Source: Natronococcus pandeyae (GTDB lineage Archaea; Halobacteriota; Halobacteria; Halobacteriales; Natrialbaceae). Taken from it: DNA of 64,000 nucleotides. Below, piece after piece: positions 1 to 7,721 of this stretch. The notes beneath the pieces were generated by a model, which was given only the letters and a program-made list of their open reading frames with translations, was not told where the DNA came from and searched no databases. Made by a program: the position numbers and the translations under genes. The number at the start of each line of letters is the position of its first letter. Positions within the stretch are counted from its first letter, which is position 1. The DNA is taken from the NCBI RefSeq assembly GCF_008122205.1, contig NZ_PHNJ01000003.1, forward strand, positions 372,001-436,000. Direction: 5' to 3'.

Positions 1-353
1 ACGTAGTAGGTGACCCGGCCCGGCGTCATGTTCAGCGCCTTGGTTCGGATCTCCTCGTGGGAGATGCTGTCGTCTTCCTCGTGACCGTTGACGAAGCGGT
101 CCTCGAGTTCCTCGATCCGTGGCGTGCGTGCAGTTTCGATCGACGAGACGACGATGAACTCGTCCTCGATGCCGGTCTCTCGAAGCGACGTCAGCACGTG
201 TTCGACGGCCTGGGTCGGAACCGGGATCGTGACGAGTTCGGCGTCGGGGTTACTGCACTCGCTGGTCCGGACGTAGTCGAGTTGCTCGTCGTCGAGCACT
301 CGCAGTGCGTCGTCCCGTCTCTCGTTGGGAACGAGCACCTGAAGTAATCGCAT
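1..353 (-). CDS. DUF389 (TIGR00341-type) membrane protein, N-terminal part, runs off the window
   Basis: Reading the minus strand from the ATG at 353 gives MRLLQVLVPNERRDDALRVL and about 117 residues before the window edge. The opening MRLLQVLVP, a domain alternating charged and hydrophobic residues, and the segment ending ALNMTPGRVTYYV match the soluble N-terminal domain of the DUF389 family. In that family a multi-helix membrane domain follows, but here it lies outside the window. The function of the family is not established. The gene is divergent from the DUF357 gene, with about 97 bp between their starts. Confidence 0.7.
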   Translation of the reverse strand, partial: MRLLQVLVPNERRDDALRVLDDEQLDYVRTSECSNPDAELVTIPVPTQAVEHVLTSLRETGIEDEFIVVSSIETARTPRIEELEDRFVNGHEEDDSISHEEIRTKALNMTPGRVTYY

Positions 354-450
354 TCTACGGTGATCTCCCACCCACGGTAAAATGTGTACTGTTGTTCTCT
401 CGGCGGCCGTCTGACGACGCACTTACGGTCGCGACCGACGAGCGTCGAAT

Positions 451-738
451 ATGACTGCAGATCTCGAAGAGAAGACGGATCGGTACGGCGAGTTGCTCAC
501 GGAGGCGCTCGAGGCGGCGTCGGTCGCGCCACCGGCGGGAACGCCGATGGCCGACGCGGCCGAGGACTGCTACGAGATGGCGGCGTCCTATCTCGAGGAT
601 GGGCGACACTTTCGTGAACAGGACGACCTCGTCAACGCGCTCGCGTCGTTCTCGTACGGTCACGCGTGGCTCGATGCGGGTGCCCGAGTCGGTCTCTTCG
701 ATGTCCCGACCGACGGCCACCTGTTCACAGTCGCGTAG
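451..738 (+). CDS. DUF357 domain protein
   Basis: This 95-residue protein starts MTADLEEKTDRYGELLTEAL and is predicted to be all helical. The central segment, which contains AEDCYEMAASYLEDGRHF, followed by DLVNALASFSYGHAWLDAGAR, is characteristic of archaeal DUF357 proteins, a family of unknown function found as a small stand-alone domain. It lies between the DUF389 gene and the TFB gene and has no obvious operon partner. The family call is made by pattern recall, and no catalytic residues are evident. Confidence 0.75.
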   Translation: MTADLEEKTDRYGELLTEALEAASVAPPAGTPMADAAEDCYEMAASYLEDGRHFREQDDLVNALASFSYGHAWLDAGARVGLFDVPTDGHLFTVA

Positions 739-781
739 ATCGATCGACGCCGCCTACGATCACGATTAATCACCATGTAAC

Positions 782-840
782 CGAAACATATATAACAGAA
801 ATACCGGCCTGTTTATAAAGAAGGCGAAACATTTATATGG
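782..840 (+). promoter_or_regulatory. Tandem BRE/TATA-like promoters upstream of the TFB gene
   Basis: Two nearly identical AT-rich stretches occur 43 bp apart: CGAAACATATATAAC at 782-796 and CGAAACATTTATATG at 825-839. Each has the purine-rich BRE followed by TATA expected of an archaeal core promoter. The TFB start codon is at 929, so a transcript from either would carry a 5' leader of roughly 60 to 120 nt. This is unusual for haloarchaea, where many mRNAs are leaderless. Confidence 0.5.
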
Positions 841-928
841 CTTACGGTGTAACTATATGTTAGCCGAGGCGACCGGGTTTCTTCTGGTTACCCCACCCGG
901 GAGCCCCGAGTAACCATCCCGATACACC

Positions 929-1903
929 ATGACTGATTCAAATCTCCGAACGTACACGAGGGAGAACGAGACAGAGGAAGAGACGACCTCGCAAGCGGAC
1001 GAGCGAGAGCAGTGTCCGGAGTGCGGTGGCCGAGTAATCTCCGACGCCGAGCACGCCGAGACGGTCTGTGAAGACTGCGGTCTCGTCGTCGAAGAAGACG
1101 AGATCGACCGCGGTCCCGAGTGGCGAGCGTTCGACGCCGCCGAGAAGGACGAGAAATCCCGCGTTGGTGCCCCGACGACCAACATGATGCACGACCAGGG
1201 GCTCTCGACCAACATCGGCTGGCAGGACAAGGACGCCTACGGCAAGTCGCTCTCGAGCCGCCAGCGCCAGAAGATGCAGCGTCTGCGCACCTGGAACGAG
1301 CGCTTCCGCACCCGCGACTCGAAGGAGCGCAACCTGAAGCAGGCCCTCGGCGAGATCGACCGGATGGCCAGCGCGCTCGGCCTCCCGGAGAACGTCCGCG
1401 AGACCGCGTCGGTCATCTACCGCCGCGCCCTCGAGGAGGATCTCCTTCCGGGTCGGTCGATCGAGGGCGTCGCGACGTCGTCGCTGTACGCCGCGGCCCG
1501 CCAGGCCGGCACCCCGCGCAGTCTCGACGAGATCTCGGCGGTCAGCCGCGTCGACAAGATGGAGCTAACCCGAACCTACCGGTACATCATCCGGGAACTC
1601 GGCCTCGAGGTCCAGCCCGCGGACCCCGAGAACTACGTCCCGCGGTTCGTCAGCGACCTCGACCTCTCCGACGAGACCGAGCGGATGGCCCGCGACCTGC
1701 TCGACTCGGCCCGCGAAGAGGGCGTCCACAGCGGCAAGTCCCCCGTCGGCCTCGCCGCCGCGGCCGTCTACGCAGCCGCGCTGCTGACCAACGAGAAGGT
1801 CACTCAGAACGACGTCAGCGAGGTCGCCAGCATCTCCGAGGTCACCATCCGAAACCGCTACAAGGAGCTGCTCGAGGCGTCCGACTCGGCAGCACCGGCC
1901 TAA
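929..1903 (+). CDS. tfb: Transcription initiation factor IIB (TFB)
   Basis: This 324-residue general transcription factor recruits RNA polymerase to TBP-bound promoters. An acidic N-terminal lead is followed by a zinc ribbon with Cys29, Cys32, Cys47 and Cys50. Next come the B-reader/linker region (RGPEWRAFD and GAPTTNMMHDQGLSTNIGW, about residues 62-100) and two cyclin-like repeats (about 140-230 and 235-320). Length and order match archaeal TFB. Haloarchaea usually carry several TFB paralogues and the sequence does not say which one this is. Upstream are two similar TATA-like motifs, which suggests regulated expression. Confidence 0.96.
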   Translation: MTDSNLRTYTRENETEEETTSQADEREQCPECGGRVISDAEHAETVCEDCGLVVEEDEIDRGPEWRAFDAAEKDEKSRVGAPTTNMMHDQGLSTNIGWQDKDAYGKSLSSRQRQKMQRLRTWNERFRTRDSKERNLKQALGEIDRMASALGLPENVRETASVIYRRALEEDLLPGRSIEGVATSSLYAAARQAGTPRSLDEISAVSRVDKMELTRTYRYIIRELGLEVQPADPENYVPRFVSDLDLSDETERMARDLLDSAREEGVHSGKSPVGLAAAAVYAAALLTNEKVTQNDVSEVASISEVTIRNRYKELLEASDSAAPA

Positions 1904-2001
1904 CGAAGCGGTTGGCTACTCGGGGACTCGTGCCGTCTTTTGCCGATACCTGGAATACGACTGCGACAAAGTTTTTCAACTCCTGTGTGAAACGGTGTGG
2001 C

Positions 2002-2181
2002 ATGGACGAAACGACCGTTCAATTGTTGTGTCCCGAGTGTGCAAAAGACTGGCAGGTCTCTCCTGGCGAACTTCCGTCCTCCACCGAAATGTTCCACTGC
2101 CCGAACTGTCACGCCTCTCGTCGGACCGCGGAGTTCACGCGGACCGACCGGGATCTCCAGACGCTGAAGCAACTCGGATAA
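2002..2181 (+). CDS. Small CPxC zinc-ribbon protein, hypothetical
   Basis: This 59-residue ORF begins MDETTVQLLCPECAKDWQVS and has a second metal-binding knuckle, CPNC, about 20 residues later. Four cysteines in CPEC...CPNC spacing suggest one bound zinc. The C-terminus is charged (TRTDRDLQTLKQLG). Small zinc-ribbon proteins of this type are abundant in haloarchaea and mostly uncharacterised. It sits about 100 bp downstream of TFB in the same direction and could be co-transcribed, although an AT-rich stretch just upstream could also be its own promoter. No function is assigned. Confidence 0.65.
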   Translation: MDETTVQLLCPECAKDWQVSPGELPSSTEMFHCPNCHASRRTAEFTRTDRDLQTLKQLG

Positions 2182-2460
2182 CGGTTCACTACCGCTTTTT
2201 CGCCCGCTGTTTCCGCTCCGTCTCGTTCACGTAATAACGACGGTTTAACTACCCTGAATTTGTATGTCACAAGTTGGGTAGAAACGACGGGTTATAGCCG
2301 AAACCAGCCCTTATCTCCGCCACAGTCGAGTGGTTTCAACCCTGTAAGCAGCCCCTTCGATCCGTTCGGTGTGGTGACAGGCAGTTGATTCGACACGGGT
2401 CGCGTGCTAACGCGACTCAAGATAATAATATAACCCTGCAGTGGATAGGAATGGATGGTT
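2182..2460. other. Intergenic region with promoter-like AT stretch for the UPF0058 gene
   Basis: No convincing gene is seen in this 279-bp stretch. A 6-bp inverted repeat CTACCC/GGGTAG flanks about 21 bp at 2249-2281. An AT-rich segment (AAGATAATAATATAACC, about 2419-2435) lies some 25 bp before the UPF0058 start and is a plausible TATA element giving a near-leaderless transcript. Confidence 0.35.
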
Positions 2461-2697
2461 ATGAAGAAGCAGGAGCTCATTCACCTTCACGGCCTTCTCG
2501 CCGAGGTATCGAACCAGTGCGCGGAGTGGAACGGTTGTCAGATTGACCTTGAAGAGTACGAGTCGCGTGGTATTCGACCGACATCGATCCACAAATCGAA
2601 AACTGATCACAAGGCTGCCGTATTCGACCTCGCCGGCGGAATCACGACGAACATGCGCGAGGACGAGCAGGAAGCCGTCGCCGCTACCGCAGACTAA
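2461..2697 (+). CDS. UPF0058 family protein
   Basis: This 78-residue protein starts MKKQELIHLHGLLAEVSNQC, the typical UPF0058 opening with its His-x-His and Cys residues. The later segment RPTSIHKSKTDHKAAVFDLA is also typical. An in-frame ATG two codons earlier (2455) exists, but family alignment favours 2461. UPF0058 proteins are short, predicted metal-binding archaeal proteins of unknown role. The gene appears monocistronic, with a TATA-like stretch close upstream. Confidence 0.85.
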   Translation: MKKQELIHLHGLLAEVSNQCAEWNGCQIDLEEYESRGIRPTSIHKSKTDHKAAVFDLAGGITTNMREDEQEAVAATAD

Positions 2698-2698
2698 T

Positions 2699-2834
2699 TG
2701 TCACGAAGTCTCCTTCGATCATTACCTGGACACTGGCGAGACTGAATCTCGATGTATCCGGTTCGAAACGAACGCTGAGCTCCTGAACTGGATCGAACTG
2801 AACGAAAACGGAACGTATCGAACTACTCGACCAG
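2699..2834 (+). pseudogene. Possible coding remnant running into DUF555
   Basis: One plus-strand frame reads SFDHYLDTGETESRC and then RFETNAELLNWIELNENG, a composition that looks like genuine protein. It has no start codon at its 5' side and runs without a stop into the antisense of the DUF555 gene, whose stop codon is at 2823. It may be the surviving part of a small gene truncated by rearrangement. Chance coding-like sequence is possible. Confidence 0.25.
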
Positions 2835-3305
2835 ATCCTCGAACTCCGGCAGGATCTCGTCGTCCTCGTCGTCAGACTCCCCGTCAGCGTCGGTTTCGGA
2901 CGTCTCCTCGTCCGCCGTCGACTCCGAACTCTCGCTCTCCGTTTCGGCCTCGTCCTCGTCGGATTCCTCGTCTTCGATCGTCTCGACTTCGACGACCTCG
3001 AGCGGGATGTTCTCGAGGCGCTGACCGATCTCCTTGCGTGCGATACGCGAGGCGTGTTCCTCGCGCTCGACGTTGAAAACGGTCATCTCTAGCTCGAGTG
3101 CGACGAGCGCCTCGTCCGCCGCGATGAACGCCGGCGGGAGTTCCTCGCCTGACGGTGAGGTACGCTCGCCCATGTTGATCTCGACGTAGTTCAGATCAGG
3201 GTTCAACATTTCGCCCGTTTTCGAGATGGCGATACGGATGGCCTCGTCTTCCGTTTCCACGTCGAATACCGGCACGGCAGCTTCGACGACAACCCTGCAG
3301 TGCAT
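2823..3305 (-). CDS. DUF555 family protein
   Basis: The protein starts MHCRVVVEAAVPVFDVETED (an alternative ATG two codons upstream is at 3311) and is about 160 residues long. The core with ISKTGEMLNPDLNYVEINMG and RIARKEIGQRLENIPLEVVE is the archaeal DUF555 domain. The last 50 residues are an extremely acidic tail rich in Glu, Ser and Asp. Function is unknown; the family is widespread in Euryarchaeota. It is divergent from the DNA glycosylase gene, with about 125 bp between starts. Confidence 0.85.
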   Translation of the reverse strand: MHCRVVVEAAVPVFDVETEDEAIRIAISKTGEMLNPDLNYVEINMGERTSPSGEELPPAFIAADEALVALELEMTVFNVEREEHASRIARKEIGQRLENIPLEVVEVETIEDEESDEDEAETESESSESTADEETSETDADGESDDEDDEILPEFEDLVE

Positions 3306-3430
3306 ACGCAAGCATACTGCCGCCTACAGTATGAAGGTTCGCCCCGTGGTGTGAGAGACCACCGTGAACTGGCCCAGTTCGTGTTTCCGGTCCGAAAGGC
3401 CCAAGCCGTCGCTCGCGAAGGCTCGCACAG

Positions 3431-4333
3431 ATGGAGACCGGCGCAATTTCACTCGACGATCTGTCCGGTGGACTCGATCTGTACCGCACGCTAGAGAGCG
3501 GTCAGAGCTACCTCTGGCGGCGGACGGACGGCGAGATGTACGGCGGCACGCCGGCACCCGACGAGTGGTACTACACCGTCGTCGACGATCCGGAAACCCC
3601 ATCCTCCCGCGCCGTCGTCCGCGTTCGCAGTCGAGACGGACGGCTCGAGTGGGAGTCGACGGTCGACGCCGACCCCCTCGTTCGCCGGCTGTTGCGCCTC
3701 GACGACGATCTCGAGGCCATCGTCGCGGCCGCGCCGGACGATCCGCTGCTGGACGAAGCCTACGAGGCCCACCGCGGGATGCGGCTGGTCGACGATCCGC
3801 CGTTCGGAACGCTGATCTCTTTTATTTGTTCGGCCCAGATGCGCGTCGACCGCATTCACGGGATGGTCTCGACGCTGGCTCGCGAGTACGGTGACGCCGT
3901 CTCGTTCGACGGCGAGACCTACCACGCGTTCCCGACGCCGGCCCAGCTCGCGACGGCGACCGAAGGCGAACTTCGCGAGCTCGGGCTCGGCTATCGAGCA
4001 CCGTACGTCGTTCGAACTGCGAAGATGGTCGCCGAGGGCGAGGCCCACCCTGCCGAGGCTCGCGACCTGGAGTACGAGGAGGCCCGCGACTACCTGACGC
4101 GGTTCGTCGGCGTCGGCGACAAGGTAGCCGACTGCATCTTGCTGTTCTCGCTGGGTTTCGACGAGGCCGTCCCGCTCGACACCTGGCTCAAGACGGCGGT
4201 CGAGGACCACTACCCCGACTGCGACTGCGGCTCGTACGCGGCGACCTCGCGCGCGCTCCGGGAACAGTTCGGCGGCGAGTACGCCGGCTACACACAGACG
4301 TACGTCTTCCACCACCTCCGAACCGCCGACTGA
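3431..4333 (+). CDS. ogg: OGG1-type 8-oxoguanine DNA glycosylase/AP lyase
   Basis: The protein has 300 residues. The N-terminal domain (about 1-115) resembles the OGG_N fold, including GQSYLWRR. The HhH-GPD domain follows. The hairpin-helix motif FVGVGDKVADCI carries Lys231, the expected Schiff-base nucleophile, and VPLDTW carries Asp250, the catalytic acid; both match OGG1. The family excises 8-oxoguanine opposite cytosine and nicks the AP site. A broader DNA-3-methyladenine glycosylase family name is sometimes used, but retention of the Lys favours a bifunctional OGG1-like enzyme. The gene stands alone on the plus strand. Confidence 0.85.
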   Translation: METGAISLDDLSGGLDLYRTLESGQSYLWRRTDGEMYGGTPAPDEWYYTVVDDPETPSSRAVVRVRSRDGRLEWESTVDADPLVRRLLRLDDDLEAIVAAAPDDPLLDEAYEAHRGMRLVDDPPFGTLISFICSAQMRVDRIHGMVSTLAREYGDAVSFDGETYHAFPTPAQLATATEGELRELGLGYRAPYVVRTAKMVAEGEAHPAEARDLEYEEARDYLTRFVGVGDKVADCILLFSLGFDEAVPLDTWLKTAVEDHYPDCDCGSYAATSRALREQFGGEYAGYTQTYVFHHLRTAD

Positions 4334-4362
4334 TCCTGCCGCGCGGTTCGGTCGAAATTGGT

Positions 4363-4611
4363 TTACTCGGCGTAATCGTCCCGCCCGGTAACGCCCCAGT
4401 ACGCCTGTGAAACGATCGTAATCGTAAAGATGACCGCGAGTCCGCCGGCGACGTAGATCGCGGCCGTCGATCCCAGCAGGTAGAACGTGAGCGCACTCGC
4501 CGCGAGGACGAACACGATCGAGCCGACGAACAGTTCGAACAGTTCGCGGACCGTCGCACGGCTGCTCGAGACCTCGAGATACGCTTCCTCGAAGCGGTCG
4601 ATGGGTCCCAT
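4363..4611 (-). CDS. Two-helix membrane protein, hypothetical
   Basis: This 82-residue protein starts MGPIDRFEEAYLEVSSSRAT. Two hydrophobic segments follow (about residues 25-45 and 47-67), so both termini should face the same side. The start ATG overlaps the stop of a 26-codon upstream frame in a TGATG arrangement, suggesting translational coupling. I do not recognise the family. It converges on the glycosylase gene with 29 bp between their ends. Confidence 0.6.
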   Translation of the reverse strand: MGPIDRFEEAYLEVSSSRATVRELFELFVGSIVFVLAASALTFYLLGSTAAIYVAGGLAVIFTITIVSQAYWGVTGRDDYAE

Positions 4612-4691
4612 CAGCGATATCCCTCCGTGACGATCCCGTCAGCGTCCGGCCGATCGAAGGCGACCAGGGGCCTATCGCGGTACCGTCCCAT
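4611..4691 (-). CDS. Possible 26-residue coupled small protein
   Basis: The minus strand from the ATG at 4691 reads MGRYRDRPLVAFDRPDADGI and ends at a TGA that overlaps the ATG of the membrane-protein gene (TGATG). The Asp- and Arg-rich composition fits haloarchaeal coding sequence. It could be a real small protein, a leader, or an N-terminal exon-like part separated from the downstream gene by a frameshift. Homology searching of small ORFs would decide. Confidence 0.35.
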   Translation of the reverse strand: MGRYRDRPLVAFDRPDADGIVTEGYR

Positions 4692-4807
4692 TGTATCGTC
4701 GACGTTCGGGCTCGAGGGTTCTCCCGTTATCGGTTCTCCGCCGCGGCGGGCGGCCCCACCGCCGGGAGACGGCTGGATTTTTGCCGGTCGCCGGTGACGG
4801 CTCGCAT

Positions 4808-5086
4808 ATGACCGATCGCACTCGTGCACACGTTTTCGTCTCGGGCAAGGTACAGGGCGTCTACTACCGCGCGACGACCCGCGACACGGCTCGCGAGGCG
4901 GGCGTCGACGGCTGGGTCAAGAACCTCGAGGACGGCCGCGTCGAAGCGGTCTTCGAGGGGCCGGAAGACGCCGTCGAGTCGATGGTCGAGTTCTGCCACG
5001 AGGGCAGTCCCGCGGCCGACGTCGAGGACGTCGCAGTCGAGTACGAGGAGCCACAGGGTGAGGACGGCTTCGAGATTCAGTACTGA
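4808..5086 (+). CDS. acyP: Acylphosphatase
   Basis: This 92-residue protein matches the family length. The motif VSGKVQGVYYRATTRDTA contains the phosphate-binding loop with its Arg, and GWVKNLEDGRVEAVFEG contains the catalytic Asn; the C-terminus ends FEIQY. The enzyme hydrolyses carboxyl-phosphate bonds in acyl phosphates in the cytoplasm. It appears to be a single-gene unit; a downstream stretch of about 590 bp has no gene. Confidence 0.95.
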   Translation: MTDRTRAHVFVSGKVQGVYYRATTRDTAREAGVDGWVKNLEDGRVEAVFEGPEDAVESMVEFCHEGSPAADVEDVAVEYEEPQGEDGFEIQY

Positions 5087-5267
5087 GACACCTCCGACGA
5101 CTCTCCCAGGAGACTCGTAGCACGGCTTCGGTATTCAGAATCGAATGCGGAATTGAAATGCTCGATTCGGTACGCGTATGGAGAACGGAACGTTCCTGTC
5201 GCGTCTGCAACTCCGATCAACCACTGCTGGGTGGGACTGAAAGGGGCCAGAGGCTTTCGCGATAATA

Positions 5268-5339
5268 ACGACAGTGGCACGTCCTACGACAGTAACGCGT
5301 CCTACGACAGTAGCACGTCCTACGACAGTAGCACGTCCT
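5268..5339 (+). repeat. 18-bp tandem repeat, four units
   Basis: Four head-to-tail copies of an 18-bp unit, ACGACAGTAGCACGTCCT with minor variants in the first two copies, occupy 5268-5339. Just upstream is the stretch GTGGGACTGAAAGGGGCC, which I believe recurs in haloarchaeal intergenic DNA, although I cannot verify that here. All frames are short, so the repeat is probably non-coding. It is not a CRISPR array because no spacers separate the units. Confidence 0.85.
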
Positions 5340-5362
5340 GCTCGCACGAACACAGGGGGTCG

Positions 5363-5483
5363 CCACGTCCTCCCCAGCCGATTCGCTCACTCGCGGGCTC
5401 ACGGCCGCCGGCCGTTCTCCTGTCCGCGGCGCTCCGCGCCGCGCTCCGCTCGCTCATCCACCGGAAGACGCGCCGCGTCTTCC
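5363..5483 (+). repeat. GC-rich intergenic hairpin modules
   Basis: The 21-bp motif at 5363-5383 (begins CCACGTCCTCCCCAGCCGAT) recurs at 63819-63839, in both places followed by serial perfect palindromes. Here the palindromes are 5401-5415 (7-bp stem, 1-nt loop), 5425-5443 (8-bp stem, loop TCC) and 5463-5483 (10-bp stem GGAAGACGCG, 1-nt centre). GC-rich imperfect repeats continue to about 5560. The 5087-5678 stretch contains no convincing gene. Confidence 0.75.
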
Positions 5484-5678
5484 AAGCCTTCGCTCGTTCC
5501 ACTCGCGAAGACCTCGCACGATGTCGTCGCCGGCCCTCGCTTGCGCTCGGTCCGGCCGACAGCACGCGCCACCGCAACGAAGGGTGGTCGGTCCACGGTG
5601 AAACCAACGTCCACCTGTACTGAACGCGAGGTTCACGCGGGGTTCTGCATCCCGAAATCGTCTTTCCAACTACCGCGA

Positions 5679-6218
5679 CTACTGGTTCGTCGTCGATTCG
5701 ACGTCTGCAGCGTCCTCGCAGTCGATGTCGACCTCGAGGTACTCGGCGAGCCACGACGGCTCCTCGGTGTGGGCCCAGGTAGCCCACTCGGCCTTTTCGC
5801 CCGCGTAGTAGGCCCGGTAGGCGGCGACCGGGTTGTCCGGCCGCTTGTACTCCTCGGGCATCGCCTGCGGACGGGGGGTCGGCTCGTCGGCAGGGAACTC
5901 GATCGTCTCGGGCTCGATCTGCTCGATTACCTGCCAACTCGCGTGGTCCGTCTCCTTCTCGTAGCGCTCGACGAACTCGGCGTTGAGCGCCTGGGCGTGG
6001 TCGCGCAGTCGGAGCCAGTTCGCCCGCGACTCGGCCGCCCACCGCGTGACCGGATGGCCGGTGTGCGTCGACGCGTAGAGGAACTCGGCTTCGTGTCCGT
6101 TCTCACGGGCCGCGGTACAGAGCACCTGTGCGGCCTCGAGCAGCAGTTTGTTGACGTGCTCGTCGCAGTGGTAGTGCGCCGCGAGCCGCGGGTCCTCGTC
6201 GAGCCAAAAGACGTTCAC
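5679..6218 (-). CDS. Phage-type conserved hypothetical protein (MNxFxxDEDP family)
   Basis: The most plausible start is the GTG at 6218, giving a 179-residue protein that begins MNVFWLDEDPRLAAHYHCDE. Features such as CDEHVNKLLLEAAQVLCTAA, STHTGHPVTRWAAES, a later QAMPEEYK and YRAYYAGEKAEWATW resemble a protein seen mostly in phage genomes and of unknown function. I place it by recalled pattern only. It diverges from nnr with about 75 bp between starts. It may be an ex-viral gene fixed in the chromosome. Confidence 0.6.
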   Translation of the reverse strand: MNVFWLDEDPRLAAHYHCDEHVNKLLLEAAQVLCTAARENGHEAEFLYASTHTGHPVTRWAAESRANWLRLRDHAQALNAEFVERYEKETDHASWQVIEQIEPETIEFPADEPTPRPQAMPEEYKRPDNPVAAYRAYYAGEKAEWATWAHTEEPSWLAEYLEVDIDCEDAADVESTTNQ

Positions 6219-6293
6219 GACCGTAGTAGGGCCGCGAGTCGATTGAGCGTTTCGTCCGCAATCTTCAACGGTGGCCCCGTCGAAGCCACGGCC

Positions 6294-7721
6294 ATGATCA
6301 CAGGCGAGCGGATGGCTGCCGTCGACGAGAACGCCGACGCTCTCGGCGTCCCGCGAAAGCAGCTGATGGAGTCGAGCGGACACGCGGTCGCACGCGTCGT
6401 CCGCGAGGTCGCCGAACCGGACTCGAGCGTCGCGGTCGTCGCGGGCCGCGGGAACAACGGCGGGGACGCATTCGTCGCCGCGCGGTTTCTGGACGACTAT
6501 TCGGTGACGACCCTCCTGCTCGGCCGAGCGGACGCGATCGGCACCGAGATCGCCCGCGAGAACTGGGAGGCTCTCCAGCACGCGGGTTACGAGACGCGAG
6601 AGATCGCGGACTCGAGTCAGTTCGAGCTACCCGACTGCGACGTCGTCGTCGACGCGATGCTCGGCACCGGCATCAGTGGCGACCTCCGCGAGCCGGCCGC
6701 GACCGCGGCCGAGGCGATCAACACGGCCGACGCGACCGTCGTGGCGGTCGACGTTCCCTCCGGGTTCGACGCCGACGAGGGCGACGTCGCCGAGAACGCC
6801 GTCGAGGCCGACCACGTCGTCACCTTCCACGACACGAAACCCGGGCTCGAGGACCTCGACGCCGAACTCGCGGTCGCCGACATCGGCATTCCCGCCGCGG
6901 CCGAGCGAGACGTCGGCCCCGGAGACGTCTCCCTGGCCCGACCCGACGGGCGCGAGGGTCGACCCTACGTCATCGGCGGCGGCCCCTACACCGGCGCCCC
7001 GGCGCTGGCCGCACAGGCCGCCTTGCGGGCCGGCGCGGAGCTCTCCTTTGTCGCCGCGCCGGACGTCGTCGCCGGCGAGATCCAGAGCTACGCCGAGGAC
7101 CTCATCGTCCAGCCCTACGAGACCGACGTGCTCACGCCTGACGTGGCCGAGGACCTCCTCGAGACCGCCGAGGAGTACGACAACGTCGTCGTCATCGGCC
7201 CCGGCCTCGGCACCGACGACGAGACCCTCGAGGCGGCCCGGCAGTTCCTCTCGTCGTACACCGGTCAGGCGGTCGTCGACGCGGACGCCCTCGCGGTCGT
7301 CCCGGAGATCGAGACCGACGCGACGCTGCTCTGTACGCCCAATCGCGGCGAACTCGCGCGGATGGGCGGGCCGGACACCGACGACCTGGCCGCGGTCGCG
7401 GACGAGATCGAGGCGTTCGCGGCCGACCTCGGACACGTCGTCCTCGCGAAGGGGGCGAACGACGTGATCACCGACGGCGAGCAAACCCGGATCAGCCGCT
7501 CGGGAACGCCGGGGATGGCCGTCGGCGGCACCGGCGACACGCTCGCCGGCATCGTCGCCGCGCTGCTCGAGTACGCCGAACCGATGGACGCCGCGGCGGC
7601 GGGAGCCCACGTCAACGGCCTCGCGGGCGAACGGCTGGCCGAGACGGACGAGTTCGGCTTCCTCGCCTCGGAGTTGCTCGGGGAGATTCCCGCGGTGCTC
7701 TGGGGTGATAGCGATGAGTGA
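6294..7721 (+). CDS. nnr: Bifunctional NAD(P)H-hydrate epimerase/dehydratase
   Basis: This 475-residue fusion repairs damaged NAD(P)H hydrates. The N-terminal YjeF_N epimerase domain (about 1-205) includes VVAGRGNNGGDAFVAARFL and DAMLGTGISGD. The C-terminal YjeF/CARKD dehydratase domain (about 215-475) includes VIGPGLGTDD and GTPGMAVGGTGDTLAG, the nucleotide-binding and catalytic Asp region. The start ATG at 6294 is chosen because MITGERMAAVDENA matches the family opening. The end overlaps moaC by 8 bp, so the two are likely co-transcribed. Confidence 0.95.
   Translation: MITGERMAAVDENADALGVPRKQLMESSGHAVARVVREVAEPDSSVAVVAGRGNNGGDAFVAARFLDDYSVTTLLLGRADAIGTEIARENWEALQHAGYETREIADSSQFELPDCDVVVDAMLGTGISGDLREPAATAAEAINTADATVVAVDVPSGFDADEGDVAENAVEADHVVTFHDTKPGLEDLDAELAVADIGIPAAAERDVGPGDVSLARPDGREGRPYVIGGGPYTGAPALAAQAALRAGAELSFVAAPDVVAGEIQSYAEDLIVQPYETDVLTPDVAEDLLETAEEYDNVVVIGPGLGTDDETLEAARQFLSSYTGQAVVDADALAVVPEIETDATLLCTPNRGELARMGGPDTDDLAAVADEIEAFAADLGHVVLAKGANDVITDGEQTRISRSGTPGMAVGGTGDTLAGIVAALLEYAEPMDAAAAGAHVNGLAGERLAETDEFGFLASELLGEIPAVLWGDSDE

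Noticed and set aside
5268-5339. CRISPR array candidate
   Set aside because: The 18-bp units are directly adjacent with no spacers, and no cas genes are visible in the window.
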